From: Pelobates cultripes
Taxonomy: Eukaryota; Chordata; Amphibia; Anura; Pelobatidae
Direction: 5' to 3'
NCBI GenBank assembly: GCA_933207985.1
Contig: OW240913.1
Location: 322,822,909-322,886,908 of the forward strand
DNA length: 64,000 bases
Position 1 is the stretch's first letter; each line of letters opens with the position of its first letter. Positions 45,566-57,072 of this stretch are shown in pieces. A model generated the notes under the pieces. It worked only from the letters and a program-made list of their open reading frames with translations. It had not been told where the DNA came from and made no database searches. The translations under genes and the position numbers were made by a program.

Positions 45566-46189
45566 ATCTTTTTTTTATGGTTTAGATTGCTGTATCATTT
45601 GTTTTAGCATAAAACTGTGGCTCACAATTAGGGGTAGTGTGGTCTTTGGTCAAAATATATTTTACAAGGTTCATCATTTCTACAAACCTCTACATTTCCC
45701 ATAATTCACAAACAGTATTTCTTAGCAATGAAGTGGGTCATATAAAATGGGTGTAGTAAGGTAAAAGGGTTAAACTTGCCACACCAAAAGGCGTGCCGAA
45801 AATCTAGTGCTTAGGTCATATACTTTTATCCCTCATAGCATGCAGATAATGCAAAAATAAAATATGGGAAAAAAATGTTTACAAAATAGTAAAAATAAAA
45901 TCGTTCGTTAAACATTGGGTTTGCCCCAAAAATGGATTTCCTTTTTTTAACAGTGCCTCTTTCTAATTATACTTATGTAAAAAAACAGATAGCAAAAGTG
46001 TTAACAAGGCAGACATTAAATTGCCAAAGACAAAAAAAAAGCTATTACATTATTGCCATGGGAGGTGTCTATAGAAGGGAGAATATGGCACTTAATTCAA
46101 AAAACTGTTCAAAATAAAAAAATATGTTTGTGTATTGGGCAGTCTACATAATGTTTGAAATCAATAAAGGCATAAGGCCAATTCTGATG
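45566..46189. other. A+T-rich DNA, no gene
   Basis: Nothing recognisable. Confidence 0.5.
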
Positions 46190-46462
46190 CTTTGAAAATC
46201 AAGCTCTTATTGAATTCTATCTCAGCCAATCCAATGCTTTCCCATAAGAAAGCATTGGTAGGCTATTACGCATGCTTGACAAAATGCCACGCTGAACCAA
46301 TCAGCATCTCCTCATAGACATGCATTGAATCAATGCACCTCTAGTGGCTGTCTGAGTGACTGCCACTAAAGGTTTTACTAGCCATCAAATTACAGGCTAT
46401 AGACACCTGAACCAGTACATTAAGCTGTAGTGGTCCTGGTGGTGACTATAGAGCCCCTTTTA
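46190..46462. mobile_element. T2-type MITE, degraded
   Basis: Internal AATGCTTTCCCATAAGAAAG and CTCTAGTGGCTGTC motifs, then subterminal ACATTAAGCTGTAGTGGTCC and GGTGACTATAGAGCCCCTTT. The TTAA is lost at the right (CCCCTTTTAAG). Confidence 0.65.
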
Positions 46463-47434
46463 AGCTTGTATGTTATTTGTAACCTCTGTAATATTGAAGA
46501 GATTAATTAATCTCTCTACGATGTAAGGGCTTCTGCATCCTCTTTGGACACATACCTCTGCCAATGACTAAATCAACCTGTCCATTTACTTTCTAACTAA
46601 TGCTATGTCTCAGAGTGTGATATGCTTAAAATAATACAATATCACTTCTGTCTATAAAGAAAAGGTGTTAATTAAATGTATACAAACCCAGCAGTGTTAT
46701 AATGAATTGGCACTCAACATTTTCGTTTAGTTGTCATAGGATCCCAATACTTCAACCCAGTTGCATTATTTTTATTTGACCCTGCACACTAATATTCAAA
46801 GCACAGTAATTACCAGCTCAGCTTTGCATGTGTCTTTTCCTTCAGCAAGTTTAACTATTGGAGGTTTGCGGAGCATCAGAATGATTATAGCATAGTCCCA
46901 GACTGCCCCCTAGTGTTCAGATGAGCATATTTCACTGGTTTCAACCCTGTTAGTTGTGATCGTGAAATGCTTTTGACTTGATATTGTGAAATAGGCAAGC
47001 ATGAGTTAGTGATGGGTTTGTTTTTTTCTAAATTAACAGATTAAATTTTTTATAATAATTATATGCTTTTGGACTTATAGCATACAAATATGTGTTTTAA
47101 AGGTTGAACCCGATAAACTTTAGCAAAATTACTATACTATATAATTACTATAGCTATATAATTATATATTAAAATGAGCAAACAAATACTGTTAGAGCAA
47201 AGTTGGGTTGCAACTGCACAACTTCTAACTTATTGCCTGGCTAATGACAATGATGATGGTTAAATTCACATTAACATCTTTTTGGATATATGTATATTGA
47301 GTCAAAAATCAGGAATCAAACATCGTGCCTTGTTATTAATACTGTTATCATTTATACTGAGACAATATTTCAACCGTGTTTTACAATTTTACAATGTAAA
47401 CATAACACAGTTAACAAATTAATGTTGACCAACA
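46463..47434. other. A+T-rich DNA, no gene
   Basis: Nothing recognisable. Confidence 0.5.
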
Positions 47435-48130
47435 GAAGAGATGAAGTGGGTCCTGCTCAAAGAAGCTTACAATCTAGAATGAAGTGGGATAGTAAGACGT
47501 GTGAAGAGAAAGAACAATGATTGCTATGTATAACTCCTGTAAAATATATGAAACAAAACACGATGATGAAGGCTGTGGAGTGGAATAGTGAGAGAGTGGA
47601 ACAGATTATGGAACCGCAAATATGCAAGGAGATACAGGACAGACTGAGTAAAGGGACAAAGTATCCAGGGGCATTTTAGCTTTCTAAAGAGATATATATG
47701 TTTAGAGATTTTTTAGAGATAAAGAGACTAGGGATGAGCTAGGGCATTGAAAGACACTGTAGATGAGAATTAGCATTGTTCATGCTAGCAGTGGGGAAGT
47801 GCAGGCAACTTGGACAGTGGAGATGTAGTAATCAAGGTGGGAGATAATAAGACCATAAACTAGTGCCTTATTATCATCTTGGAATCTAAAAACATAATAA
47901 TATTTATATGTTTGCTGCAAGAGGCAGGGTAAGAGAAAACAGAAGAGATGATAACTGAGCACTGGTGAACACTGAATGTGAAAGGTAGCTTTAAGGAGGG
48001 GATATCTAAAAAGGAGATCCTGAAGGATCATAGGGAAAGGTAAGATGATAAGCAAAAAAAGGAGAGTGTCCCAAAAGCCAAGATGATCAAAGGTTTGAGG
48101 AAGAGGTTTGGGGGAGGTCAAGAAGAATTA
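47435..48130 (-). mobile_element. Decayed L2-like 3' region
   Basis: GTGGGTCCTGCTCAAAGAAG and CTTACAATCTAGAATGAAG match the 3' UTR motif of the other L2 ends. The minus frame has IISHLDYY near 47850, like the L2 block ISRLDYCN. The 113-codon frame (48121-47780) is otherwise featureless. Confidence 0.4.
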
Positions 48131-48284
48131 AAAGAAAGTAATGGCCTTTCAATTAAGTGGTGATTAGGTTATGGTTGTTCCTGTAGAATGCAGAGAGTGG
48201 AACAAGAGTGACAAAAGTCAAGGAGAGAGTTAGAATTGAATTAGCCAGATGAAAAGGCAGTGTTTGCATAAGAATGCCTGAAGG

Positions 48285-48353
48285 CAATGATTATACTCAC
48301 CAGAACAACTACATTAAGCTGTAGTTATTCTGGATACTATAGTGTCCCTTTAA
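48285..48353. mobile_element. T2-type MITE, 3' end
   Basis: CTCACCAGAACAACTACATT with AGCTGTAGTTATTCTGG forms the subterminal hairpin, followed by ATAGTGTCCCTTTAA (TTAA at 48350-48353). Confidence 0.7.
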
Positions 48354-48544
48354 TCACACACAGGAGGCTCTGCATGCTGTAGCATGCTGTTAACATAGCA
48401 TGAGATAAGAAATTCTAAATTAAACAGATTGTGCAATAAAAGAAGTTAAAACATTAGGTCTCTCTTTACAGGAAATGTGAAGGGGGGTTGTAGGTAACTC
48501 TTTAATGGCAGAGAATTGAGCAGTGAGACTGTGGATACATGATC

Positions 48545-48604
48545 TATGCACCAAAACCGCTTTGCTAAGCTAAAAATGTTTTGGTGCCTATAGTGTCCCT
48601 TTAA
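48545..48604. mobile_element. T2-type MITE, 3' end
   Basis: A small hairpin from CACCAAAACCGCTTTGC to ATGTTTTGGTG, then CCTATAGTGTCCCTTTAA (TTAA at 48601-48604). Confidence 0.65.
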
Positions 48605-49294
48605 GAGCAGAATTTTCTAAGCATGCTACCACAAACTATCAACAGGGTTATACACTAACATGAGAATTGTTGGAATTCACAATTTAAGGACAGTGTAGCA
48701 GAACTAGAAAAAGTAATCTAAAAAAATAGCTATGCTTCCAACTCAAATACATTACCCTTAAATTTGAAAGTTCTCTGTAAATCCCTGATACTTCTCACTT
48801 TTGCTTTTTAACTCATCTAATCTGGCCTACATTTTGAAAATGTTAGTTTTTCAACTCATCACAGCTCACTATTTAGAAATTAGTCCGCTTTATATTTGTG
48901 CAGCATTGAGTTAGGTTTAATTTATTGATTTATCTCAGCATTTACATCTTATATTTTTAAGTGATTTATGCCTGCACTGTCTCATAGAGGATCATCCTCT
49001 TAATGATACTTGTTTTTTTCATATTAATGTAACCATCTTCAATAGTAATTCATCTATTGAAAAAATGAGTTTTTTTCATTTTTATAAAACCCTTTTTTTT
49101 ATTTTCTGATTTTACGAAATGGGGTGTTCTTGACACATCTTTACTCACTTTGCTTTGCAATGAATCTTAACCCCTTATGGAAGTAAAAAAGTGGCAAGAT
49201 TGTCTCGATAAAACAGCTTACTTTTTCCTGAAGGGGCTAGCATCTTAATCAACTCATCGTTTCATAATCTGTGAATAGTAAATTGAGCGCTAAA
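48605..49294. other. A+T-rich DNA, no gene
   Basis: Nothing recognisable. Confidence 0.5.
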
Positions 49295-49583
49295 TTTTAT
49301 TCACTGCTTTCCTCTGGGGATTCTGGCGATGCTGGAGGTCCTCATGCATAGTGTGTGGACGTCCAGCGTTGTTTAAAACACTTTTCGTGTTCTAAGAACA
49401 CGGAAGTCCCTCTAGTGGTTGTCTGAAAGAAAGCCACTAGAGGAGGACTTAACCCTGCAAGGTAATTATTGCAGTTTATAAAAACTGAAATAATTAAACT
49501 TACAGGGTTAAGGGTGGTGGGAGTTGGCACCTAGAGCACTCCAATAGGCAGAAGTGGTCTGGGTACATAGAGTGTCCCTTTAA
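49295..49583. mobile_element. T2-type MITE, 5'-truncated
   Basis: The core matches the 25096 and 32504 copies (GCTGGAGGTCCTCA, CCCTCTAGTGGTTGTC, AACCCTGCAAGGTAATTATT). It ends AGAGTGTCCCTTTAA at 49583; the left terminus is missing. Confidence 0.75.
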
Positions 49584-50373
49584 GTAATTTTATTGATTGC
49601 AATTTGAGGGATCTGCCTGACAACCCAGGCCGAAAGTCCAGAGAACTAATTTGCTAGCACTGTATTTAACCCTGTAACTTTCCATGACACCCTAAAACCT
49701 GTACATGGGGGGTACTGTTTTACTCGGGAGACTTCCCTGAGCACAAATATTAGTGTAAAACAGTAAAATATATCACAGCGATGATATTGTCAGTAAAAGT
49801 GATGGTATTTGCATTTTTCACACACAAACGACACTTTCACTGATGATATCATTGTTGTAATACGTTTTACTGTATACCGTAGTCTCCCGAGTATAACAGT
49901 ACCCCCATGTACAGGGTTTATAGTGTTTTTGAATTTCACAGGGTCAAATAAGGTTTGATTTTCCATTTTGTCACATTGAAATTTGCGGTTTTGTTGCCTT
50001 TGAGAGTATAAGGTAGCCCAGGAATGAGAATTACCCCCATGATGGCATACCATTTGCAAAAGAAGACAACCCAAGGTATTGCAAATGGGGTATGTTCAGT
50101 TTTTTTTTTAGTAGCCACTTAATAACAAACACTGGCCAAAGTTAGCGTTCATAATTGTTTTTTGCATTTTTAATCCACAAACAAATATAAATTCTAACTT
50201 TGGCTAGTGTTGGTGACTAAGTGGCTACTAAAAAATACTTGACATACCCCATATTGAATACCCTGGGTTGTCTACTTTAAAAAAAATATGTACATGTGAG
50301 GTGTGATCTAGAGATTTATGAGATATGACAGTGTTACAATATCACTATTGATACATTTTAAAAATACACATTA
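49584..50373. mobile_element. Double-palindrome module
   Basis: Two large imperfect palindromes lie in tandem. The first (49698-49915) pairs CCTGTACATGGGGGGTACTG with CAGTACCCCCATGTACAGG and also ACAGTAAAATATATCACAG with its mirror near 49830-49872. The second (50064-50273) pairs AGACAACCCAAGGTATT with AATACCCTGGGTTGTCT and AAACACTGGCCAAAGTTAG with CTAACTTTGGCTAGTGTTGG. No transposase frame is seen. It probably represents a foldback-type non-autonomous element. Confidence 0.65.
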
Positions 50374-50434
50374 TGAAACAGCAATGTCCTACTTGTACTT
50401 ATAGCCCTATAACTTAATAACTTAACTTAACTTA
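50374..50434 (+). repeat. 61-bp segment, upstream copy
   Basis: Identical over 61 bp to 52390-52450 in the same orientation. This copy sits in ordinary A+T-rich DNA. Confidence 0.95.
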
Positions 50435-51167
50435 AAAACCTAAGAACATATTAACATTGGATATTTATAAAAAAAAAAAAAGTAAGTTTTTTTGGCTATT
50501 GTAGATGCATAACAGATTTTGGGGGTCAAAGTTAGGAAAAGTGTGTATATTTAAATGGTTTTTATCTAATTTTATAATTTTTTTATAGTAAATTATATGA
50601 TATAAATAATGGTATCTTTAGAAAGACCATTTAATGGCGAGAAAACGGTCTATAATATGTGTGGGTACAGTAAATGAGTAAGAGGAAAATTACAGCTAAC
50701 CACAAACACCGCAGAAATGTAAAAACAGCCCTGGTCCTTAACGGTAAGAAAATTGAAAAACGGTCTGGTCACTAAGAGGGCGGCATAAACATGTCATCAT
50801 ATGCCAAAACTATATATTCAATTGTTTATCACCATTTTCATACCCCAAATTAAATTTCATAAAACAAACATAATTTGTTTTATTTACCAGACTTAATGCT
50901 TCAGCTACAGTTTTGATGGCTCTCTAGATTCCGTGTGATGTTAGCAATGACTGCTAAATGTCCTGGAAATAGTTTTCTGAATATAATGTGTAATAGTTAA
51001 CAGTGAGGGATATAAGAGCTGGTACGTTGAATAAAATATTAATTAATAGCAGTGAAATTGCAGCAAACATATGATGAGATGGACCTATTCTAACAGAGTG
51101 TTTGGTGGGGGGGAATCTATATTATCAGGGTTATTCAATAACTGGAATTGTGGAGAACCGAACATCA
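50435..51167. other. A+T-rich DNA, no gene
   Basis: CTGGTCCTTAACGG at 50732 recalls the TTAACCCCTTAAGG hairpin family. No gene. Confidence 0.4.
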
Positions 51168-51233
51168 TTAACCCCTTAAGGACACATGTCATGATTCCCT
51201 TTTATTCCAGAAGTTTGGTCCTTAAGGGGTTAA
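51168..51233. mobile_element. Hairpin MITE TTAACCCCTTAAGG, 66-bp copy
   Basis: TTAACCCCTTAAGGACACAT to GGTCCTTAAGGGGTTAA. The interior ATGATTCCCTTTTATTCCAG is shared with the 32377 copy but the hairpin is asymmetric: one arm's middle is deleted. Confidence 0.85.
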
Positions 51234-52059
51234 GGCAAAATAGCCACATTTGAAAAATACTTATCCTTGCTATTTTCCAGGTCACACCTCTACAAATCTA
51301 TTTAGTTAATAATTATTTGTGGCTTGTCAATATCTCAGTGTACACTGACAATCATGTCCTGTATTATTTCTGATAAAAAAAAATACTAATAAGATTATGT
51401 GTGTTTCCAATAAGTATTCATAGGGTTGGGTTGGGTGGTATTGAAAAGAACTTGGCAGTGAACGGGTTAATAATTGATTCTATCTAGCAGTCATCTCATG
51501 GGGACTCTAAACACTTAGCACAGCCGTGGATGTGGTCGATTGTTGGTAGTTGATAAAAAAGGAATTGGTTACAAATCTTAGAGCTTAGTTTTATTATGAG
51601 GTGTCAAAATTGGTTCCACATCTCTCAAGGTTTATCAGACACTTACCGTCTACCAATTTTTCTAGATATCCATTCACTGTACAAATAATCTATGCAGTTT
51701 GACATTTTATTTGGAGTTTTCAAAATCAAGTAATGCACTATGGAAAACATGGAGAAGAAAAAGATAAATTGCAATTTTGTTAAAATTTTTTTTAGAAAAA
51801 GCACACATTAGAAGACATATATATCCAGACGCTTGAGTTTATTAATACAAAATGAATAATAAGTGTGTACTTAAAATAAACTCATTTTCATCATGAACTG
51901 TACTATGTTCATGAAATATAACTTTGATTAATATACGGATATCTATGGATACTTTAATGCTATGGGTTACTCTATTTAACTAATCTGCTAATCTAAGCAC
52001 TGTGCAAGTGTATGAAAACCAAAGAAATTTAAATTGAATTGTCAGTCTTAGGTAGCTAG
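51234..52059. other. A+T-rich DNA, no gene
   Basis: Nothing recognisable. Confidence 0.5.
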
Positions 52060-52172
52060 ACCATTGTATGCTTCTATTTATATGTTTGTATTCATTTATA
52101 TATGTGTGTTTGTATGCATATGTGTGAATTTATGTATGTATGTACGTGTATTTATGTATGTGTGTGTGAATT

Positions 52173-52204
<32 letters not shown>

Positions 52205-52316
52205 CATTTATGTATATTTATATGTGTGTGCGTATTTCTGTGTGTGTGTGTGTGCATTTATGTATTTCTATATGTGTGTGTGCATTTATGTGTGTGTGCC
52301 TTTAAGTGTGTGTGTG

Positions 52317-52330
52317 TGTGTGTCTGTATG

Positions 52331-52368
<38 letters not shown>

Positions 52369-52382
52369 CATACAGACACACA
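52317..52382. repeat. Perfect 66-bp AT-rich palindrome
   Basis: The two 33-bp halves are exact reverse complements with no spacer. The left outer part is TGTGTGTCTGTATGTATG, the centre is (TA)n and the right outer part is CATACATACAGACACACA. It resembles palindromic AT-rich repeats that extrude cruciforms. Confidence 0.95.
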
Positions 52383-52389
52383 TACATTT

Positions 52390-52450
52390 TGAAACAGCAA
52401 TGTCCTACTTGTACTTATAGCCCTATAACTTAATAACTTAACTTAACTTA
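52390..52450 (+). repeat. 61-bp segment, downstream copy
   Basis: An exact copy of 50374-50434 inserted 7 bp after the palindrome, within the TG/TA array. It begins TGAAACAGCAATGTCC and ends TTAACTTAACTTA. Confidence 0.95.
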
Positions 52451-52610
52451 TATATACTTATAGTATATATATATGTGTGTGTTTGTGTGCATTTACATAT
52501 GTTTATATATTTATATATCTGTGTGTTTGAGTATATTTCTGTACATATCTGTGTGTTTGTATCTATATGTGTATCTGAATGTGTTTGCATGCATGTTTGA
52601 TCCTGTGTCT

Positions 52611-53480
52611 GTATTTACACATATTGCAAACAGTTTACATGACAGATACATTTATGTGACCAGCAACTACATTAATCGTTTCCCTGTAGTGTTAGTGTTA
52701 GTTTAAGAAAACCCCTCTCTGTAGGAAATATGTCACTTCTTGTTGTGTGAATGATGAATCTCTTTGAAGTGGGGATCTGATTGCATATTTGGCAATCTCC
52801 TCCTATATTCCTGATTACAGTTTATTTTCAGTTTCACATCGCATTTCTCTGGCCTTCCCACGCCACTGCCTGAAAACAATGTGGACACATAAACTCATGT
52901 CAAATGTTGGATTAATATAGGGCTGCCTGAAAACTCAGAATGCTATATTCTAATTAGTTGGCAGGTGGTCTACGATTATGATGAATTTCATAGTCTGGTT
53001 GACACATTTTCAAATGTTAATGTTCTCTGGAGGAATAAACTGCTGTCTAATGATTGAAATAATGGCTCGGAAGGTGAGAATTCAGCTTATTATGGTTTCA
53101 AACCTTGGCACTTGCAGTACGTAGGTGCTAGGTTATGCTCTCTCCAGATAGATATAATTATGATCAGATAATGAAAAGAGGTTTAAGGATACAGGATTGT
53201 TAAGATGGTTTGAATCAGGAAGAAGAGAGTCTACTTCATCAGTGTGAAACAATAGTTAATCAAATCCGACCTCACTTTGTACAAGAGTGTATCAAGTTTC
53301 TTCATATCTGACTAACTTCAACAAACTTTGATTTAACCTCCCTGCTCCACCCCGCAGCTATTTTCCTAAACACAATAGAAGACAAACAAGAGGAACTGGT
53401 ATAGTCTAAGATACATATCGTACAAGATAAACAAAAGGAAAACAGAAAGGTTTTTTTTATCTATAATGCAGTACCAGAAT
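52611..53480. other. Unique-looking DNA, possible conserved element
   Basis: No repeat family is recognised. The stretch at about 52790-53110 is balanced in composition, free of microsatellites, and contains homeodomain-like cores (TAATTAG near 52953, ATTAAT near 52911). No gene. Confidence 0.3.
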
Positions 53481-53886
53481 TGCATTTGTTATTACTAGAC
53501 TTGTGCACAGTTGGTTTGTCCAAACTGAATCATCTTTTTTTTTTTTAAATTGTTTCGGGTTTCATCCATGTTTGGTTTTGGTTCAGACGATTTTCGGACA
53601 TGCAATTAAACCAAGGAAAGCAATCTGACTAGCCAAAATGGCGTGAAAATCTGCCAATTAGTGTACTGCAATATATATACATAATATAAATATTGAGAAG
53701 ATATTTTGCAGTACACTGATTGATGCATTTGTGCGCCATTTGATACACAGCTCAAATAAGAAGAGTAATCAACAGTGGGAAAAGGTAAGAGCATAAACAA
53801 TCTATATAGATAATACATTTCTAATATATAAATATAGATATGTTTTACTGTTTCTCATTTTGTTCCCATTGTTGGCCACTTCTCAT

Positions 53887-53966
53887 TTAACCCCTTAAGG
53901 ACCAAACTTCTGGAATAAAAGGGAATCATGACATGTCACACATGTCATGTGTCCTTAAGGGGTTAA
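53887..53966. mobile_element. Hairpin MITE TTAACCCCTTAAGG, 80-bp copy
   Basis: From TTAACCCCTTAAGGACCAAA to GTGTCCTTAAGGGGTTAA. Bounded by TTAA at 53887-53890 and 53963-53966. It interrupts a repeat-like sequence (53505-54180) with TTTGGTTTTGGTTCAGACG and GGTTCGTTCTC motifs. Confidence 0.88.
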
Positions 53967-54286
53967 TCTGTGAATAAAATCAGCATTTAGTGGCTGTACC
54001 CTAACAATCAATCGTCTTTTTTTCCATCGTTTTTTGGGCGGGGGGTTTTGGATCCATGGATGGAATTTTGAACCAATTTAAATGGTTCGTTCTCTACCTG
54101 TTTAGTTGTTTCATGATTCACCCACATGATGATTTGGAGTTTGGGATTTTGGACTGCCGATAGCTGAAAATTTTAATGAATCAAAATATGTTTGAAAAGT
54201 AATTTAAAAGTCTAGCTAGCTATTACTATTTCAGAAAAGTTTAAACATAAGTTCTACAGGAACTGAGGAAACAGCCAGAAGCCATG

Positions 54287-54460
54287 TGACATCAGGGGAG
54301 ATTTATAAAAGATTTGTGGTCAGAAATGTGACACATCGTTGTAAAATTGGAGCGATCACCATGGAAACCAACGAATTGGTAGTACATTCCATGGGTGATT
54401 GCTCCAATTTTACAATATTTGTTATGACCACAAACCTTTTATAAATCTCCCCCGATGTCA
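54287..54460. mobile_element. Hairpin MITE (GGGAGATTTATAAAA family)
   Basis: The left arm TGACATCAGGGGAGATTTAT ... TTGTGGTCA ... TGTAAAATTGGAGCGATCAC mirrors the right arm GTGATTGCTCC ... TGACCACAAACC ... CCCCGATGTCA, each about 75 nt with indels. No flanking duplication was fixed. Confidence 0.8.
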
Positions 54461-55430
54461 TAACATATTTCTAAAAAAACATTTAAACATTTTTTCATCA
54501 GAATAACATTTTGTATACTGCAACCAACGCAAAAAAAAGGAAATAAGAGCAAAAAAAGAAAACAGACAAAAACGTACCTCTATTCCATTACTGAGGCCAA
54601 GTTCTCTTTGTATCCCAATTATCCCCAGTTGATATCACTCCCCCTTGAGAAATTCAAAAGAATATCAGGGAGTACTGGCCGAGTGAGGGCAGGACAGGGG
54701 CTGCACTGGGGAGTGAGTGTGCCACCATTGGCTGGCTGGCACCAGCATGCTGTCTGTGCTGGCATCAGATTTATTTACTAAACACTGAATTGCAAAATGT
54801 AGGCAAAAATAATCTCAATTTAGTTATTTAGTTCTAAATTTTATAATTCAGTTTTTATTTCACAGTTTGGTGTAAATAAGCCCTATTGTCTCTTATATTA
54901 TATATAAATAAATATAATATATCATATATATATATATGTAATACGCAAAAAATACAACCTACGCTGTCAACAATGGATATATGCTCTACTACATCAAACT
55001 TTAAATGGGGAGAAAGTATAGCATTTCTTCTTGTCAAATATATTTGTTCATTCAAAAATAATTGTTTGCAAGAAGGCATTACTGAAGTGAAAATGTTTAA
55101 AATGATAAAATCCACCAATTAGCTTGCCGTGTTTTTATTAACATAGACCATGCAAAGTGTAAGGGTCTGATAGCTTTTAATGACACTTAGCTAGCACACA
55201 TTAAAATGTTAAAGAATAAACCCTCCCATTAAAAGCCACTTACTTGTTTTATGTTTGTTTGTTTTTCTGTTTTAAGTAACATTTATAAGAGATGTTCATC
55301 TCAAATAGCTTAGAGACTGTACACTAGATACACCCAAAGTATTAAAATTTCTGGAGGCTGGAATAGGGCTTCAAAATTAATGTTCAAGTGATATCATGCA
55401 GATAAAAGGTATCTCTTTCTAAAGGTAATT
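54461..55430. other. A+T-rich DNA, no gene
   Basis: A TA-rich run lies at 54898-54945. Overlapping frames on both strands here are random. Confidence 0.5.
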
Positions 55431-55505
55431 CAACTATTTTGACCGTAAATTTGAAATTCACTTTGAATTAACCTTGAATTCTCACTTTAGTGGATAATCC
55501 TGTAA
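55431..55505. mobile_element. Right arm of AATTTGAAATTCACTTT MITE
   Basis: AAATTTGAAATTCACTTTGA then GAATTCTCACTTTAGTGGAT. This is the fourth occurrence of this arm, here without a nested T2-type element. Confidence 0.6.
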
Positions 55506-56041
55506 ATTAAAAGCTCATTTGAGAGGTTTTCTGAATAATCTCTATTTTCCTGTTAACATCTGCAATAGTTTATTTCATGTTTGCTGTTATAAATTCACAT
55601 TAAAATTGGAAACTGATGTGGAATACGTTGATGCTACATAAATGACAACAACGATAAAAATTCTATTATGGGTCTAGTTTTTCTCACTCAAAATATCCTT
55701 GGATTTTTGGAGCTGCTGGGGGGGTGGGCGGAGGGGTTTGTGAAAGATTAAAAAGAAATGCTAGTGCCAACCAATTTTAGAATTTAGTTAAATATGTGCA
55801 TTCCCTAAAAAGCTACCATTTTAAACTATTCACGAGATAGAATAGATCTTGTCTAGGTTCTCTTTGGGTTTAATGGGTCCTTTGGATTCCCAACGCTCTT
55901 GTTTTTTTCCTAACGTTCATTTCAAGGGTACATTTATAATTCCCAGCTCTCTCCAGCACCCTTCTCAAGTGCACCCACTGGTATTCTGTTGATAGCCTTA
56001 TCACTTTCCAAAAGGCCTAAATTTGCCTAATAAATGACACC
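55506..56041. other. No recognisable gene
   Basis: Nothing recognisable; a G-rich patch lies at 55714-55735. Confidence 0.45.
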
Positions 56042-57072
56042 TATGTTTTAAGGAACGGAAAAGGATGAAGGCACATATTATACAGGAGACTCATTTGCCC
56101 AAGGTCTCTCCCATATCGCTAGATAAAATACTTTTGACAGAGTATATACTTCTAGATCACTTAGAAAGCAAAATGGAGTAGATGTCCTGCTAAATAAGAA
56201 ATGTGGGCTCCAGGTAACCCTCAGAAACTGACCAACTGATTCAGAGGGGAGATATGGCCTTCTTACGGGCACCCTGAGAAATCAAACTATGCATCTGCCC
56301 AACATCTATGCCCCTAACACCCCAGATAGGCAGTTCTGGGAGAAGCTAGCAGACTTAGTGAAACTTCTTCTCTATCATGCAGTCCCGAGTCCTGTGGTCG
56401 ACTGCAGTTCACCAACAGGAATAGCTAGATCACATGGGTCCAACTTCCCCATATGGGCACTCTGACACTTGCTGGAGACTGTGTGGCCACTGAACTACAT
56501 ACCTCCAAATGTGGTGGATGTGCCCGTTGGTGGTTCCCTTTTTGAAAGAGGTAGTGTACTTACTAGCAGTGATCCTTCATAGACCCTTTTTACTGGATCA
56601 CTAGCTATTTCTATTATCATGACCTATAGAACCCAGAAGTTCTTCGATAAGATAACATTAGCTGAGAGGACAGCCCTAGCTGCTTCCCGGCTGGGAACAA
56701 CAGTTCCACATATAGGTGTTGTGAGAGCTAAGATTCAAGAAACTCACTTCATGGACAACTTGATCTGATTATTGTATAATACTGCCCTTCTTTTGAAAAT
56801 GTTTGGATACCTTGGCAAGAGTATACCATGTCCACTGGAGATGGGCTCACTTTCTTATTAATAGGCCATCGTCGCAGTACCTCCTTTTTTTTTTTCCTTC
56901 CTACCTACTCCTACATACTCTACCTTTATACTCCTTCCTACATACTCTACCAACTGTACCAAAATATGATTGTTAGAATAAATATTTTCATGTGTTGTCT
57001 TTATGAGGCACATATTCTCTTATTGTTTTATTTGGCTCATATCAAAAATAAATGAAAATCTTTTTAAAAAGC
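56042..57072 (+). pseudogene. Internally deleted L1/Tx1-type LINE
   Basis: The left part is ORF2 endonuclease: IIQETHLPK near 56075, then TDQLIQRGDMAFL-type sequence and NIYAPNTPDRQFWEKLADL (about 56300-56360). It then jumps without a reverse transcriptase to a C-terminal tail (LQMWWMCPLVVPFLKEVVYL, about 56493-56552; KITLAERTALAASRLGTT, about 56650-56705). The 3' end has AATAAA-like signals at 56978 and 57046 and a short A-rich end at about 57072. Multiple stops. No target duplication was found. Confidence 0.75.

Larger units (their letters stand above)
52060..52610. repeat. TG/TA-rich irregular minisatellite
   Basis: Units such as GTGTGTGTGCATTTATGTAT repeat irregularly. Cys/Val/Tyr-rich frames of up to 118 codons are translations of (TG)n. 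The array is interrupted by the 66-bp palindrome and the 61-bp duplicated segment. Confidence 0.9.

Noticed and set aside
52064..52420. 118-codon Cys/Val/Tyr-rich hydrophobic frame as a membrane protein
   Set aside because: It is a (TG)n/(TA)n-rich array; overlapping frames give the same kind of peptide.
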